24,931 nt of DNA from a virus. Below are positions 1-7,030 of this stretch, piece by piece. Position 1 is the first letter of the stretch. Each line of letters opens with the position of its first letter. The stretch spans positions 1 through 24,931 of the IMG/VR virus record IMGVR_UViG_3300021963_000611. One strand, 5' to 3'. The notes under the pieces were generated by a model that was given only the letters and a program-made list of their open reading frames with translations, was not told the DNA's origin and searched no databases. A program made the translations under genes and the position numbers.

Positions 1-49
1 TTCGTTTTTTAGGTGTATGGTTATACTTAAATAGAAAACAGTTATTACA

Positions 50-475
50 ATGGGTCGAGTTTTAGAATGCAAGGTTTGTGGTACGTACGTTCAAAATGTA
101 GGAGATGATGCAGTTTCAGTTACTTGTTGGGAGTGTGTCATAGAAGCACAGCGAGAGTACGACGAACCAATAGTAAGAAAAAAGTTTGCGACAGCTCAAG
201 GTTTTCCAAAAGGCTGGAGATTTATGAAGGAGTTTGTACATGCAGACGGATCTGTTTTCCATAAAGGCGTAGAACAGCCAGATCTTAAAGGTAAATTGCA
301 ACCAACAGCAATTGTCGTAAAACCTAAGAAATCAAAAGCTCAGAAAGCTCAAGAAAAGGCTGAAGCAATGAAGAAGTATTCCGACTTGAAGAAGCAGCTT
401 AAAAAAGAAACACGCAAAGGAGCTATTAAGAAAATAGAATCAGAATTAAAAAGGTTACAAAAACAAATCATATGA
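50..475 (+). CDS. Small zinc-ribbon-like protein with Lys-rich C-terminal helix
   Basis: 141 aa. I do not recognise a named family. Two CxxC pairs near the N-terminus (C7-x2-C10 and C26-x2-C29) form a typical four-cysteine zinc-ribbon arrangement. The middle (about 45-85) is a short globular segment containing GFPKGWRFMKEFVHADGSVF. The last 55 residues are very rich in Lys, Glu and Gln and should form a charged helix or coiled coil that could bind nucleic acid or a partner. The stop overlaps the next start (ATGA at 472-475), so it is translationally coupled to the HD-domain gene. It is the first gene of a five-gene group that includes the late sigma factor, so a role in transcription is possible, but that rests on position alone. 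The start at 50 has no Shine-Dalgarno sequence, like nearly all genes here. Confidence 0.8.
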   Translation: MGRVLECKVCGTYVQNVGDDAVSVTCWECVIEAQREYDEPIVRKKFATAQGFPKGWRFMKEFVHADGSVFHKGVEQPDLKGKLQPTAIVVKPKKSKAQKAQEKAEAMKKYSDLKKQLKKETRKGAIKKIESELKRLQKQII

Positions 476-1230
476 GTTACACAGCAGAACAATTGCAGGA
501 GAATTACGATCGATTGTTGAATTACATTGATCAGTATATCCAGGGAGATCGTAAAGAAGCCCTTAAACAACTTTACACAGACCACGCTGAGCGTATTATG
601 CTTATGCCAGCATCTAGTATTGATCACCACCACAATGCCTTTCCAGGTGGATACGTTGATCACGTTAATCGTGTTATTGAGTGTGCACTGAAGCTGAAAG
701 ACTTATGGGCTTCTATGGGATCATTCATCAACTACTCAGAAGAAGAGTTGGTGTTTGCAGCAATGAATCATGACTTAGGTAAAATCGGTACAGAGGAAGC
801 TGAACAATACTTACCTAACGATTCAGAATGGCATCGTAAGAATCTAGGACGTATTTACAAATACAATCCAGAGAATGCTTTTATGCCAGTACCCGATCGT
901 AGCTTATTCTTACTACAAGCTAGAGGTATTCCAGTATCGTTTAATGAGTTTGTAGCAATCAAGACGCATGATGGTTTGTATGACGAGGGTAATCGTCCTT
1001 ACTACATTTCAAACAGTCGCGAGTCTAAATTAAGATCAAACTTACCAATCTTATTGCACCATGCCGATCATATGGCATCTCGTATTGAGTTTGAGACATG
1101 GGATCGTAATAGTGGAGGCATAACTTCTAAACCGGTTACTAACGAGAGAAGAAAGCCATCAATCCCTACTGATATGTCCGAGTCACAAAAGGACGATTTA
1201 ATGAACGTGTTTAACAATCTATTCAAATAA
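472..1230 (+). CDS. HD-domain phosphohydrolase
   Basis: 252 aa. The order of metal-ligand motifs is that of the HD superfamily: H64 in GGYVDHVNRV, the H100-D101 pair in AAMNHDLGKIG, H166-D167 in IKTHDGLYDEG, and a late HHADHMA motif (196-201) with D199. HD proteins are metal-dependent phosphohydrolases acting on nucleotides, cyclic nucleotides or nucleic acid; the substrate cannot be read from this sequence. The all-helical look and length fit a stand-alone single-domain enzyme. Phages use such enzymes in nucleotide pool control or to remove host signalling nucleotides, and either is open here. It overlaps the upstream zinc-ribbon gene by 4 nt and is followed after 1 nt by a membrane protein gene. 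I am sure of the HD fold and unsure of the reaction. Confidence 0.87.
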   Translation: MSYTAEQLQENYDRLLNYIDQYIQGDRKEALKQLYTDHAERIMLMPASSIDHHHNAFPGGYVDHVNRVIECALKLKDLWASMGSFINYSEEELVFAAMNHDLGKIGTEEAEQYLPNDSEWHRKNLGRIYKYNPENAFMPVPDRSLFLLQARGIPVSFNEFVAIKTHDGLYDEGNRPYYISNSRESKLRSNLPILLHHADHMASRIEFETWDRNSGGITSKPVTNERRKPSIPTDMSESQKDDLMNVFNNLFK

Positions 1231-1231
1231 T

Positions 1232-1546
1232 ATGGTTATAGCTATCATCACATTCCTCACCATTTTAGTGGGGATCCTGGTTTATTTGTTGTATATTAAC
1301 TTCAAGAAGCTTGAACGCACGGAGCAATATGCTGAAGCTTATGTGAAGTTTATTTCAGCTCTTTACTTCCGTTTTTACGAAACTAGAGAGCATATGAAAG
1401 AAGTTGATCGTAGAGGTGCTTTCCAATCTGATGATGAGGTTGGATTTGTGTTCAAGGAATTAGATCAATCAATAGATGACCTTTATGAATTTATTACAAA
1501 GTATGTCAACACAGAAACCGAAGAAGACAAGAAAGCCGAAGACTAA
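1232..1546 (+). CDS. Small single-pass membrane protein, unknown function
   Basis: 104 aa. Residues about 2-22 (VIAIITFLTILVGILVYLLY) form one clear transmembrane helix at the extreme N-terminus. A positively charged FKKLER stretch follows, then a soluble, acidic, probably helical domain (30-104), which suggests an N-out/C-in or signal-anchor topology. I do not recognise a family. It begins 1 nt after the HD gene stop, and its 3' end overlaps the likely start of the sigma gene by 44 nt, so it is part of the same transcription unit. It could be a membrane-anchored partner of the HD enzyme or an unrelated inner-membrane protein (superinfection exclusion, lysis control); nothing in the sequence decides between them. 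Confidence 0.72.
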   Translation: MVIAIITFLTILVGILVYLLYINFKKLERTEQYAEAYVKFISALYFRFYETREHMKEVDRRGAFQSDDEVGFVFKELDQSIDDLYEFITKYVNTETEEDKKAED

Positions 1547-2231
1547 AAGATTGTACTTCGGTCCTGAAGTTGACTTGAGCATTATCAAGTATAACGAGAC
1601 CGCTAGCGACAATGAGCGTAGTTTAATTTATCAACGTGAGATACGTCCAGCTTTCGAAAAGTTAGTTGAGAACATTATCCACACATTCAAGTTCTACTAC
1701 ACAGACGGACAGACGATCCAACAAGTGCAGCATGAAGTGGTAAGCTTCCTAGTAGAGAAGCTTCCTAAATTCAAACAAGCAAATGGTAAAGCCTTCAGTT
1801 ATTTTAGCATCGTAGCAAAAAACTACTGCATTCTCAAAAACAAGAACAACTATAAAAAGCTCACTAGCCATGATAGAATTGACCTCTCTTCTGAGATTAA
1901 CTTGGAGTATGTTCCAGATGAGCCAGAAAGTGAAAATGGGTTAGTTGAGTTCATTGATAAGTTTGTAAATTACTGGGACGATAATTTAGAAGGTACGTTT
2001 ACAAAGAGGAATGATCGGTTGTTGGCAGGAGCTATTATCGAATTGTTTAGAAAGCGAGAGAAGATTGAGTTGTTTAATAAGAAAGCCTTATACATCTACA
2101 TTAGAGAGATGACAGACGCAAACACTCAGCAAATAACTAAAATGGTAAAGGTTATGCGAGATAAGTACAAAGCCATGTATATGGATTATCTAGCTAACGA
2201 AGGAGTTCTTCCAAAAGATAAAACATACTAA
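1503..2231 (+). CDS. 55: T4 gp55-like sigma factor for late transcription
   Basis: 242 aa from the chosen start; T4 gp55 is 185 aa. The core at about 45-122 matches the gp55/sigma region-2-like segment of T4-type phages: an aromatic-rich AFEKLVENIIHTFKFYY helix, then FLVEKLPKF and the very characteristic KAFSYFSIVAKNYCILKNKN. In T4, gp55 binds host RNA polymerase and, with gp33 and the sliding clamp, recognises the -10-only late promoter. The open frame extends back to ATG 1476, but the third in-frame ATG (1503) gives a Lys-rich start (MSTQKPKKTRKPKTK) typical of the family and cuts the overlap with the upstream gene from 71 to 44 nt, so I prefer it. The C-terminal about 120 residues are extra compared with T4 and contain further helices. 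Five promoter-like motifs downstream are its probable targets. Confidence 0.82.
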   Translation: MSTQKPKKTRKPKTKRLYFGPEVDLSIIKYNETASDNERSLIYQREIRPAFEKLVENIIHTFKFYYTDGQTIQQVQHEVVSFLVEKLPKFKQANGKAFSYFSIVAKNYCILKNKNNYKKLTSHDRIDLSSEINLEYVPDEPESENGLVEFIDKFVNYWDDNLEGTFTKRNDRLLAGAIIELFRKREKIELFNKKALYIYIREMTDANTQQITKMVKVMRDKYKAMYMDYLANEGVLPKDKTY

Positions 2232-2233
2232 GT

Positions 2234-2482
2234 ATGATAATTTTAACCTCAAAAGAAAAATTACAAGCGTTTCTAGAAGAGGAGATAAAGTGTTGGGAAA
2301 GCGTTGGTGGTGGTCCAAACCTCAACGCTTTTTCCTTTGATCCGAAGACAGTGGATCCTCAAGTCTTACACGATCTTGGTTATTACGAGAATCGTGAATC
2401 TTGGTTAGCTGGTGCTCGCATAAAGGAGTTGAGAGCCTTGATCCTGGAGTTAGAGGAGCATCCTCAGTACATGGGCAAATAA
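2234..2482 (+). CDS. Small hypothetical protein
   Basis: 82 aa, not recognised. It begins 2 nt after the sigma gene stop and ends 38 nt before the next gene, in whose gap the first promoter-like motif lies, so it is the last gene of the regulatory group. The sequence has two likely helices: LTSKEKLQAFLEEEIKCWESV and, at the C-terminus, the segment around IKELRALILELEEHPQYMG. A Gly-Pro-Asn loop and a LHDLGYYENRESW segment lie between them. There is no membrane segment and no metal motif. Being in a tight co-directional gene string is the main support for it being real. Confidence 0.66.
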   Translation: MIILTSKEKLQAFLEEEIKCWESVGGGPNLNAFSFDPKTVDPQVLHDLGYYENRESWLAGARIKELRALILELEEHPQYMGK

Positions 2483-2498
2483 CAAATTGAATACTCAG

Positions 2499-2514
2499 CT
2501 ATTTATTAGAAACG
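2499..2514 (+). promoter_or_regulatory. Late-promoter-like motif before the baseplate hub block
   Basis: CTATTTATTAGAAAC lies in the 38-nt gap before ATG 2521. It fits the motif shared by the gaps before 9974, 19413 and 24098 but lacks one A/T pair. No -35-like element is shared. If it acts as a -10-only late promoter, the transcript would start within about 10 nt of the start codon. Confidence 0.5.
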
Positions 2515-2520
2515 TAGTTT

Positions 2521-2865
2521 ATGGATAAGGATAGTTTACTATTTGATGATAAGTCCTTCAGCGACTTGCTCAGAGATGTATATAACAATACGAAGAAGAA
2601 GGAATCCCAGATCAACGGTTTGATTGATCAATTAAAGCCGTTAATTAAGAATATGACAGATGCATCACTAATGGTACCTCTTATTAAGGAGTACCTGGAA
2701 ATCTCAGTTAAGAATGATGATAACCTAGTGAGACTGACAGCAATCATTCAACGCCTGCTTGTAGTAGGTGCTAAGAGTGAAAAAGGTGATGAGATGGGAT
2801 TAACAGAGGCAGAACGCAAACAGCTTTTAGAAGAAGCTCAACACTTAATGGATAATAGTAAATAA
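2521..2865 (+). CDS. Small helical protein, first gene of the hub block
   Basis: 114 aa, family not recognised. It is almost wholly helical by composition: amphipathic helices around SFSDLLRDVYNNTKKKESQI, then INGLIDQLKPLIKN, a middle segment LIKEYLEISVKNDDNLVRLT, and a charged C-terminus LTEAERKQLLEEAQHLMDNS. There is no signal peptide or membrane segment. Its stop overlaps the next start (TAATGA, shared base at 2865), coupling it to the OB-like hub protein. Its position directly after a promoter motif and ahead of hub genes suggests a small structural or assembly factor for the baseplate, but this is only context. Confidence 0.7.
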   Translation: MDKDSLLFDDKSFSDLLRDVYNNTKKKESQINGLIDQLKPLIKNMTDASLMVPLIKEYLEISVKNDDNLVRLTAIIQRLLVVGAKSEKGDEMGLTEAERKQLLEEAQHLMDNSK

Positions 2866-3881
2866 TGAGTACGTTTTTTCAAGACATATCGGGTTTATAT
2901 AAAGGACCACAGACTGGAACTACTGATGGCTTACAACAGCTTAAAGTGTTTCCTGGCCATGTGCTAGAAATATGTCTTGATGAGAACTCGTCATTGTATG
3001 AGTCTAATAGGGATATTGGTAAGATCCGCTTTCGAGATTTAGTACGAGAGTATAATAAAGAAGAAAAAGCCGCTGTTAAGACAGCCTATCCGTTAGATAG
3101 GTCAATGGCTCGATACCCATTACCAGGTGAGGAGGTTATTATATTTAGAGCCTTTGGAGAAACAACATCTCCAAACTCAACGGTACTAGCAAACATATTC
3201 TTCTACAGCTTTGTTGTTAGTACTTTACATAACATTTCATATAATGCCAATCCATTTGTAGGGACAGATAAATACCATATCGATAAGAAGAATCCATTCA
3301 TGTCTTATGATCAAGCTAAGAAACGCTTACAATCTAAGATTAAGAATGCTAACGCTGTTGTCGATGTTGATAATAAGCCAAAGGTATACAAACAGTTACA
3401 ACCTTTTGAGGGTGATTTTATCCTTCAAGGCCGTTTCGGAACTAGTATCCGACACACTGCAACACTACCGAAAGCTGATAATCCTTGGAAGTCCTCCGGA
3501 ACAGCTGGTGATGGATTAATCATTCTAAGAGCAGATCGTGACTCAACAAACAAAGAGTCAGACATGCTAACACTAGAGGATATTAATGTTGACGATGCAT
3601 CAATCTATATGTGCACATCACAAAAGATAGAATTAGACTTGGCTTGCTCAAAGTATATGAGATCATGGGCAGCGACTTACGATATTCCTGCACACGGTTC
3701 AGCTGAAGCAGCAGATACATTCCAAAGATCTGTTGATACGTCAGGATTGTGGCAGAAAGCTGTGGAGACCGATAAACCTGCTGATCAAGCTTTCAAAGCA
3801 CCAGCGGCAGCAGAGGGAGGAGATACCCCTAACCCACCAACACCACCAGCACCAAATACACAAACAACCGAAAGTAATTAA
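2865..3881 (+). CDS. Baseplate hub protein with gp5-like OB-fold segment
   Basis: 338 aa. The segment at about 170-256 resembles the OB-type structural protein of T4-like phages: LQPFEGDFILQGRFGTSIRH, a short insert, GDGLIILRAD, then LEDINVDDASIYMCTSQKIE. In T4 the equivalent OB domain is the N-terminal part of gp5, which sits in the hub above the tail lysozyme. The first 130 residues hold a mixed alpha/beta domain with PLPGEEVIIFRAFG, which also looks like a barrel strand pair. The last about 40 residues are low-complexity Pro, Ala, Thr and Asn (EGGDTPNPPTPPAPNTQTTE), a flexible linker or tail. The muramidase gene starts 1 nt after its stop. Assignment as a hub protein is moderately firm; the exact T4 equivalent rests on pattern and neighbours. 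Confidence 0.72.
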   Translation: MSTFFQDISGLYKGPQTGTTDGLQQLKVFPGHVLEICLDENSSLYESNRDIGKIRFRDLVREYNKEEKAAVKTAYPLDRSMARYPLPGEEVIIFRAFGETTSPNSTVLANIFFYSFVVSTLHNISYNANPFVGTDKYHIDKKNPFMSYDQAKKRLQSKIKNANAVVDVDNKPKVYKQLQPFEGDFILQGRFGTSIRHTATLPKADNPWKSSGTAGDGLIILRADRDSTNKESDMLTLEDINVDDASIYMCTSQKIELDLACSKYMRSWAATYDIPAHGSAEAADTFQRSVDTSGLWQKAVETDKPADQAFKAPAAAEGGDTPNPPTPPAPNTQTTESN

Positions 3882-3882
3882 T

Positions 3883-4806
3883 ATGGGATGGACAACACCG
3901 CCGACAGTAAGTCCAGGCTTAAAACAAGACTTGGATTCGTTTGTCACAGTAGCAAGAAATAACGCAGCTGCAATTGCTGAGAAATTATATTACAAAGCAT
4001 TAACCTCATCTGGTGTAACTGCTAAGGTAAGTTTACCACCACTGATTGAGTTAGTAAACAAATTACTGATTCCGACTGTACATCGTTGGGAAGGTGGTTG
4101 GGCAGATCATCCCAGCGATCCAGGAGGTGCTACTATGAGGGGTGTAACATTAGCAACCTTCAAAAGTACATTCAATACAATCTTTATTAGCACTGGAATC
4201 CCACAAGTAAAGACAGCAGCAGAAGCTCTCAACAATAAGCACAACTGGAAAAGCGATAATGCAAAAGCTAAGCAATTCCTTTACACCATCTGCAACGACG
4301 AGTTGGTAGGTGGTTTGTGGTTTTCTCACTTCTTATCGGACAAAGATAACCGATACCCAATTGCTGTTATGACAGAGGATCCTTACTTAGGATACTTCTT
4401 TGCAGCAACAACTTGGTGGTCAGGAGCTGGTGCATATTCTAAAAGTGGATTTGATGAAGTTGCCAAATCAATGGGATGGAATGGTAGTGATGATGGTTGG
4501 GCAAAGTTTATAGCCGGTCTAGGAGCTAAGACACCTGAGTTTGCTAGTAGGGTGTTGGTTAAGCGTTGTGCAAAATTACAAGCCATTACTGGAGCTAATG
4601 GATCACCAGGACCTGAATTTCGTAATGGGTTTATGAATAGGTTTATGAATGATCCTAAGCAGTCAGATGTAATCATGTTAGTTCGCATAAACGAGATGTT
4701 CAATCTAAATGCTCAAGGAACATTTCAATTATCACCAGCAGAGCTACAACATCTCAAAAACAAGGGTGAGACATATAAAACATTCAGCATAGAATTACCA
4801 GGATAA
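3883..4806 (+). CDS. GH108-type muramidase, probable tail lysozyme
   Basis: 307 aa. Residues 68-84 (HRWEGGWADHPSDPGGAT), followed by RGVT, are the signature of the GH108 N-acetylmuramidase family, with E70 as the expected catalytic acid. A VGGLWFSHFL segment follows and fits the substrate-cleft helices. The region from about 160 to 255 continues as a helical domain like those that follow the catalytic part in this family. Such enzymes cleave the glycan strands of peptidoglycan. An upstream in-frame extension to 3733 runs through the Pro-rich 3' end of the previous gene and is out-of-frame noise; ATG 3883, 1 nt after that stop, gives a clean start. It sits between an OB-like hub gene and a spike gene, and has no signal peptide or holin neighbour, so it is more likely virion-borne (making a hole during entry) than an endolysin. 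Confidence 0.85.
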   Translation: MGWTTPPTVSPGLKQDLDSFVTVARNNAAAIAEKLYYKALTSSGVTAKVSLPPLIELVNKLLIPTVHRWEGGWADHPSDPGGATMRGVTLATFKSTFNTIFISTGIPQVKTAAEALNNKHNWKSDNAKAKQFLYTICNDELVGGLWFSHFLSDKDNRYPIAVMTEDPYLGYFFAATTWWSGAGAYSKSGFDEVAKSMGWNGSDDGWAKFIAGLGAKTPEFASRVLVKRCAKLQAITGANGSPGPEFRNGFMNRFMNDPKQSDVIMLVRINEMFNLNAQGTFQLSPAELQHLKNKGETYKTFSIELPG

Positions 4807-5708
4807 TGAAATTAACGTACGATCAACTTAAACAAACACTTGAGTCTGGAGGAGGATTAGGTCTTCCTACGCAGGGAGGTGTGCCACCCGGTACACCAAT
4901 CCAAGGTACGTTTACTGGTACTGTGACAATCGAAGTACCACAACTACCGAAGATTGAATTTCCGATGGAAGACTTCACATATAAGTCAGCCATTGCCGGA
5001 AGCGTTACAGACCTCAATAAGGTGTTATCCTTAAAGGGTTCTGATGGTGGCGTAAAAACAAACAATTACGCAGGGAGTCAATTACTGTTTAATTCAGATC
5101 GTTTAATATTAAACGCAAAGACCAACTACCTGATGCTCTTTGGTCAGCAAGGTGTTGCACTTTCATCTCAAGGGAGTGTTAATATTGATGCTGATGACAG
5201 TGTTACAATATTTGCAGGTGATGGTTTATTCTTGGGAGTGCCTGCACAAGGTACTGGTGATAAGGGAAACCAAAAAGCACCAAAGACTAAAGCAGATCCT
5301 ACAATCGACTTTGAATACGAACCAGTTGTGTTGGGTACCAAATTAGCAAACCTTTTTGAGGACTTGCTAGTGATCCTAAAAAATGCAACTCTACTAACAC
5401 CAGTTGGTAAGGGTTATTTCAGAGAAGATGTGATGTATGAATTTGCTGCATTACAAGCGCGTATTCCGGAGATATTAAGTACGTATGCGTATGTCGATGG
5501 AATAAGTCATGAAGGTGTTGATCCTGCACCAGAACCACCTAAGACAGTAACTGAACCACCAACAACATTGGTAGGAACTGTGACTGGTACATTTACCGGA
5601 ACAACTGGAGCAATCGATCCAAACGCTCCATCAAATGTTATTACAAACCCTCTAGCAGATCAACCGGATTTCTTTGATACGGAGACGCTGTATGGAGATG
5701 AACTATAA
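4806..5708 (+). CDS. Beta-structured spike protein resembling the gp5 C-terminal part
   Basis: 300 aa. Residues about 88-145 are a run of short beta strands with regularly spaced small and hydrophobic residues (SQLLFNSDRLILNAK, YLMLFGQQGVALSSQ, GSVNIDADDSVTIFAGDGLF). This is the pattern of the triple-stranded beta-helix or needle that ends T4 gp5 and VgrG spikes. A helical segment follows (LGTKLANLFEDLLVILKNAT, 176-195), then Pro/Thr-rich linkers. A Gly-Thr repeat motif appears near both ends (GTFTGTVTIE at 34-43, GTVTGTFTGT at 257-266). The first base of its ATG is the last base of the muramidase stop, so the two are coupled. Role inferred: tip of the membrane-piercing device. It could instead be a structural protein that binds the hub without forming the needle. 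Confidence 0.66.
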   Translation: MKLTYDQLKQTLESGGGLGLPTQGGVPPGTPIQGTFTGTVTIEVPQLPKIEFPMEDFTYKSAIAGSVTDLNKVLSLKGSDGGVKTNNYAGSQLLFNSDRLILNAKTNYLMLFGQQGVALSSQGSVNIDADDSVTIFAGDGLFLGVPAQGTGDKGNQKAPKTKADPTIDFEYEPVVLGTKLANLFEDLLVILKNATLLTPVGKGYFREDVMYEFAALQARIPEILSTYAYVDGISHEGVDPAPEPPKTVTEPPTTLVGTVTGTFTGTTGAIDPNAPSNVITNPLADQPDFFDTETLYGDEL

Positions 5709-5716
5709 AAGTTATT

Positions 5717-7030
5717 ATGGGAAGCTTAAAAGATAGAGTAGTACAGATTAACCAAGCTATTGTGTTATCAGAGGCACAAACTAACTTCGGATACTTGACA
5801 GCTGCGTTGCAGAAAGATAAGGGTATTGCTTTAACCCTTGATCAGTCTTATATGTCAAAATACGATGTAGCAGATGAATTGCGTAAGTTTGTAAAAGATA
5901 AGACAAATAAGCCATCAGCGGAAATTAAGCCGTTATTAGACACTAACAAAACAATAGCTGACATCACAAAGGAAGGTCAGTTTGATAAGTTAAAAGAATT
6001 CTTAGATGGTCTTTCAGCAGCTGATTTTGAACCACCACTACCAAGCAAATTCAAATCACCAGCTGGTATAGATGTGTTTCCAGTACCAGGAAAGATTTCA
6101 AATGATCCACGTAGAACTGGTCGAATCATACAACCAGGTCCGTCAGGTACTTTGGCACAAACAGAGGTGCAGAAGTGGATGGTAAACAATAGTGTGTTGT
6201 ATGGCTTTGTTCCATACAGTGATAACGCTTTATACTACATTGGTGTTGAGCAAATTAAAACACAACTAAAGTCAGCAAGTGATAAACAGGGTCAGCTATC
6301 CAAGATAGTTGGTAAGTTTTTGAAGAACGGACAACTGCTTTCATCATTAACTGTGAGTGCTCAAACAGTAATAGACAATAAACTTCCAGACGCAGGAATA
6401 TTCCCGGATCCAGGAAACCTAGAAGGTATTCCAAATCATGGTGTTATGTCTAACGATAAGAGGATACTAGACTTAGTTGTAGTAGATGGTCAACCAGTTT
6501 GGAGACCAGCAGCACTTGCAGCATTGGCAATGCAAGCAGAAGCTAAAAAGCAAGGAGTGAATCTGAGCGTTACCTCAGGATTTAGACCAGCGTTTGGTAA
6601 AAACGTAAAAGTAACGACTACCAAAGGTAGACAGATTACTATGACAACTCAAGAAACTCTGAGACGTGATAGAGGTCGTTGGGTTGGTAGAAGTTCCTTC
6701 AGCGGTACTGATGAGGACTTTGTTTTCAAGGCAGGCTCTAGTAAGTATAGTGCTGCAACCGCACCGCCAGGATCCTCTAACCACGGATCTGGAATCGCAA
6801 TTGACTGGAATGTTGGTGGTAGAAATAACTTCTCACCTCTAAAGACAGCAAACTATGTGTGGTTGGCAAGAAACGCTCATAAGTTTGGGTTTGTGCGTAC
6901 GGTAGGTTCTGAGGAGTGGCATTGGGAGTATATTCCAGCAAAGGCTAAGAATGGACCATATGCAGTGCTATCAAACAAGGAGAGTAATAAATGGTATGCT
7001 GATCTAGCACTAAACAACCTTACTGTATAA
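5717..7030 (+). CDS. M15-family peptidoglycan peptidase (VanY-like), probable tail enzyme
   Basis: 437 aa. The C-terminal domain (about 260-410) carries the full M15 / D-Ala-D-Ala carboxypeptidase signature: SGFR (287-290), SNHGSGIAIDW (354-364, zinc ligands H356 and D363), NAHKFGFVR, and E400-W401-H402 with H402 as the third ligand. These zinc enzymes cut peptide stems of peptidoglycan. At residues 154-176 a second, degenerate copy of the C-terminal motif appears (WMVNNSVLYGFVPYSDNALY), with the WHWE catalytic residues replaced by LYYIG. There is no signal peptide. The gene lies 8 nt after the spike gene and overlaps the tape-measure-like gene by 1 nt, so it is likely a virion enzyme that works with the adjacent muramidase during entry. 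A lysis role is less likely given the context. Confidence 0.84.
   Translation: MGSLKDRVVQINQAIVLSEAQTNFGYLTAALQKDKGIALTLDQSYMSKYDVADELRKFVKDKTNKPSAEIKPLLDTNKTIADITKEGQFDKLKEFLDGLSAADFEPPLPSKFKSPAGIDVFPVPGKISNDPRRTGRIIQPGPSGTLAQTEVQKWMVNNSVLYGFVPYSDNALYYIGVEQIKTQLKSASDKQGQLSKIVGKFLKNGQLLSSLTVSAQTVIDNKLPDAGIFPDPGNLEGIPNHGVMSNDKRILDLVVVDGQPVWRPAALAALAMQAEAKKQGVNLSVTSGFRPAFGKNVKVTTTKGRQITMTTQETLRRDRGRWVGRSSFSGTDEDFVFKAGSSKYSAATAPPGSSNHGSGIAIDWNVGGRNNFSPLKTANYVWLARNAHKFGFVRTVGSEEWHWEYIPAKAKNGPYAVLSNKESNKWYADLALNNLTV

Noticed and set aside
1-49. Possible 3' end of an upstream gene and a promoter-like TATACTTAAATAGAAAAC at 22-39.
   Set aside because: Two + frames close here (at 12 and 34) and a third runs on past the start at 50, so a preceding gene cannot be fixed. 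The AT-rich string is only a loose match to the late motif.
1476-1502. Longer start for the sigma gene.
   Set aside because: It adds MTFMNLLQS, which is shadow coding from the membrane protein; ATG 1503 gives the family-like Lys-rich start.
3733-3882. In-frame upstream extension of the muramidase overlapping the OB-gene 3' end, as if a +1 frameshift made a gp5-like fusion.
   Set aside because: The extension peptide is His/Gln-rich noise from the other frame, and I see no convincing slippery site. The two-gene reading with a start at 3883 is simpler.
5140-5346. Short + strand open frame inside the spike gene.
   Set aside because: It is an out-of-frame shadow with no start signal or family features.
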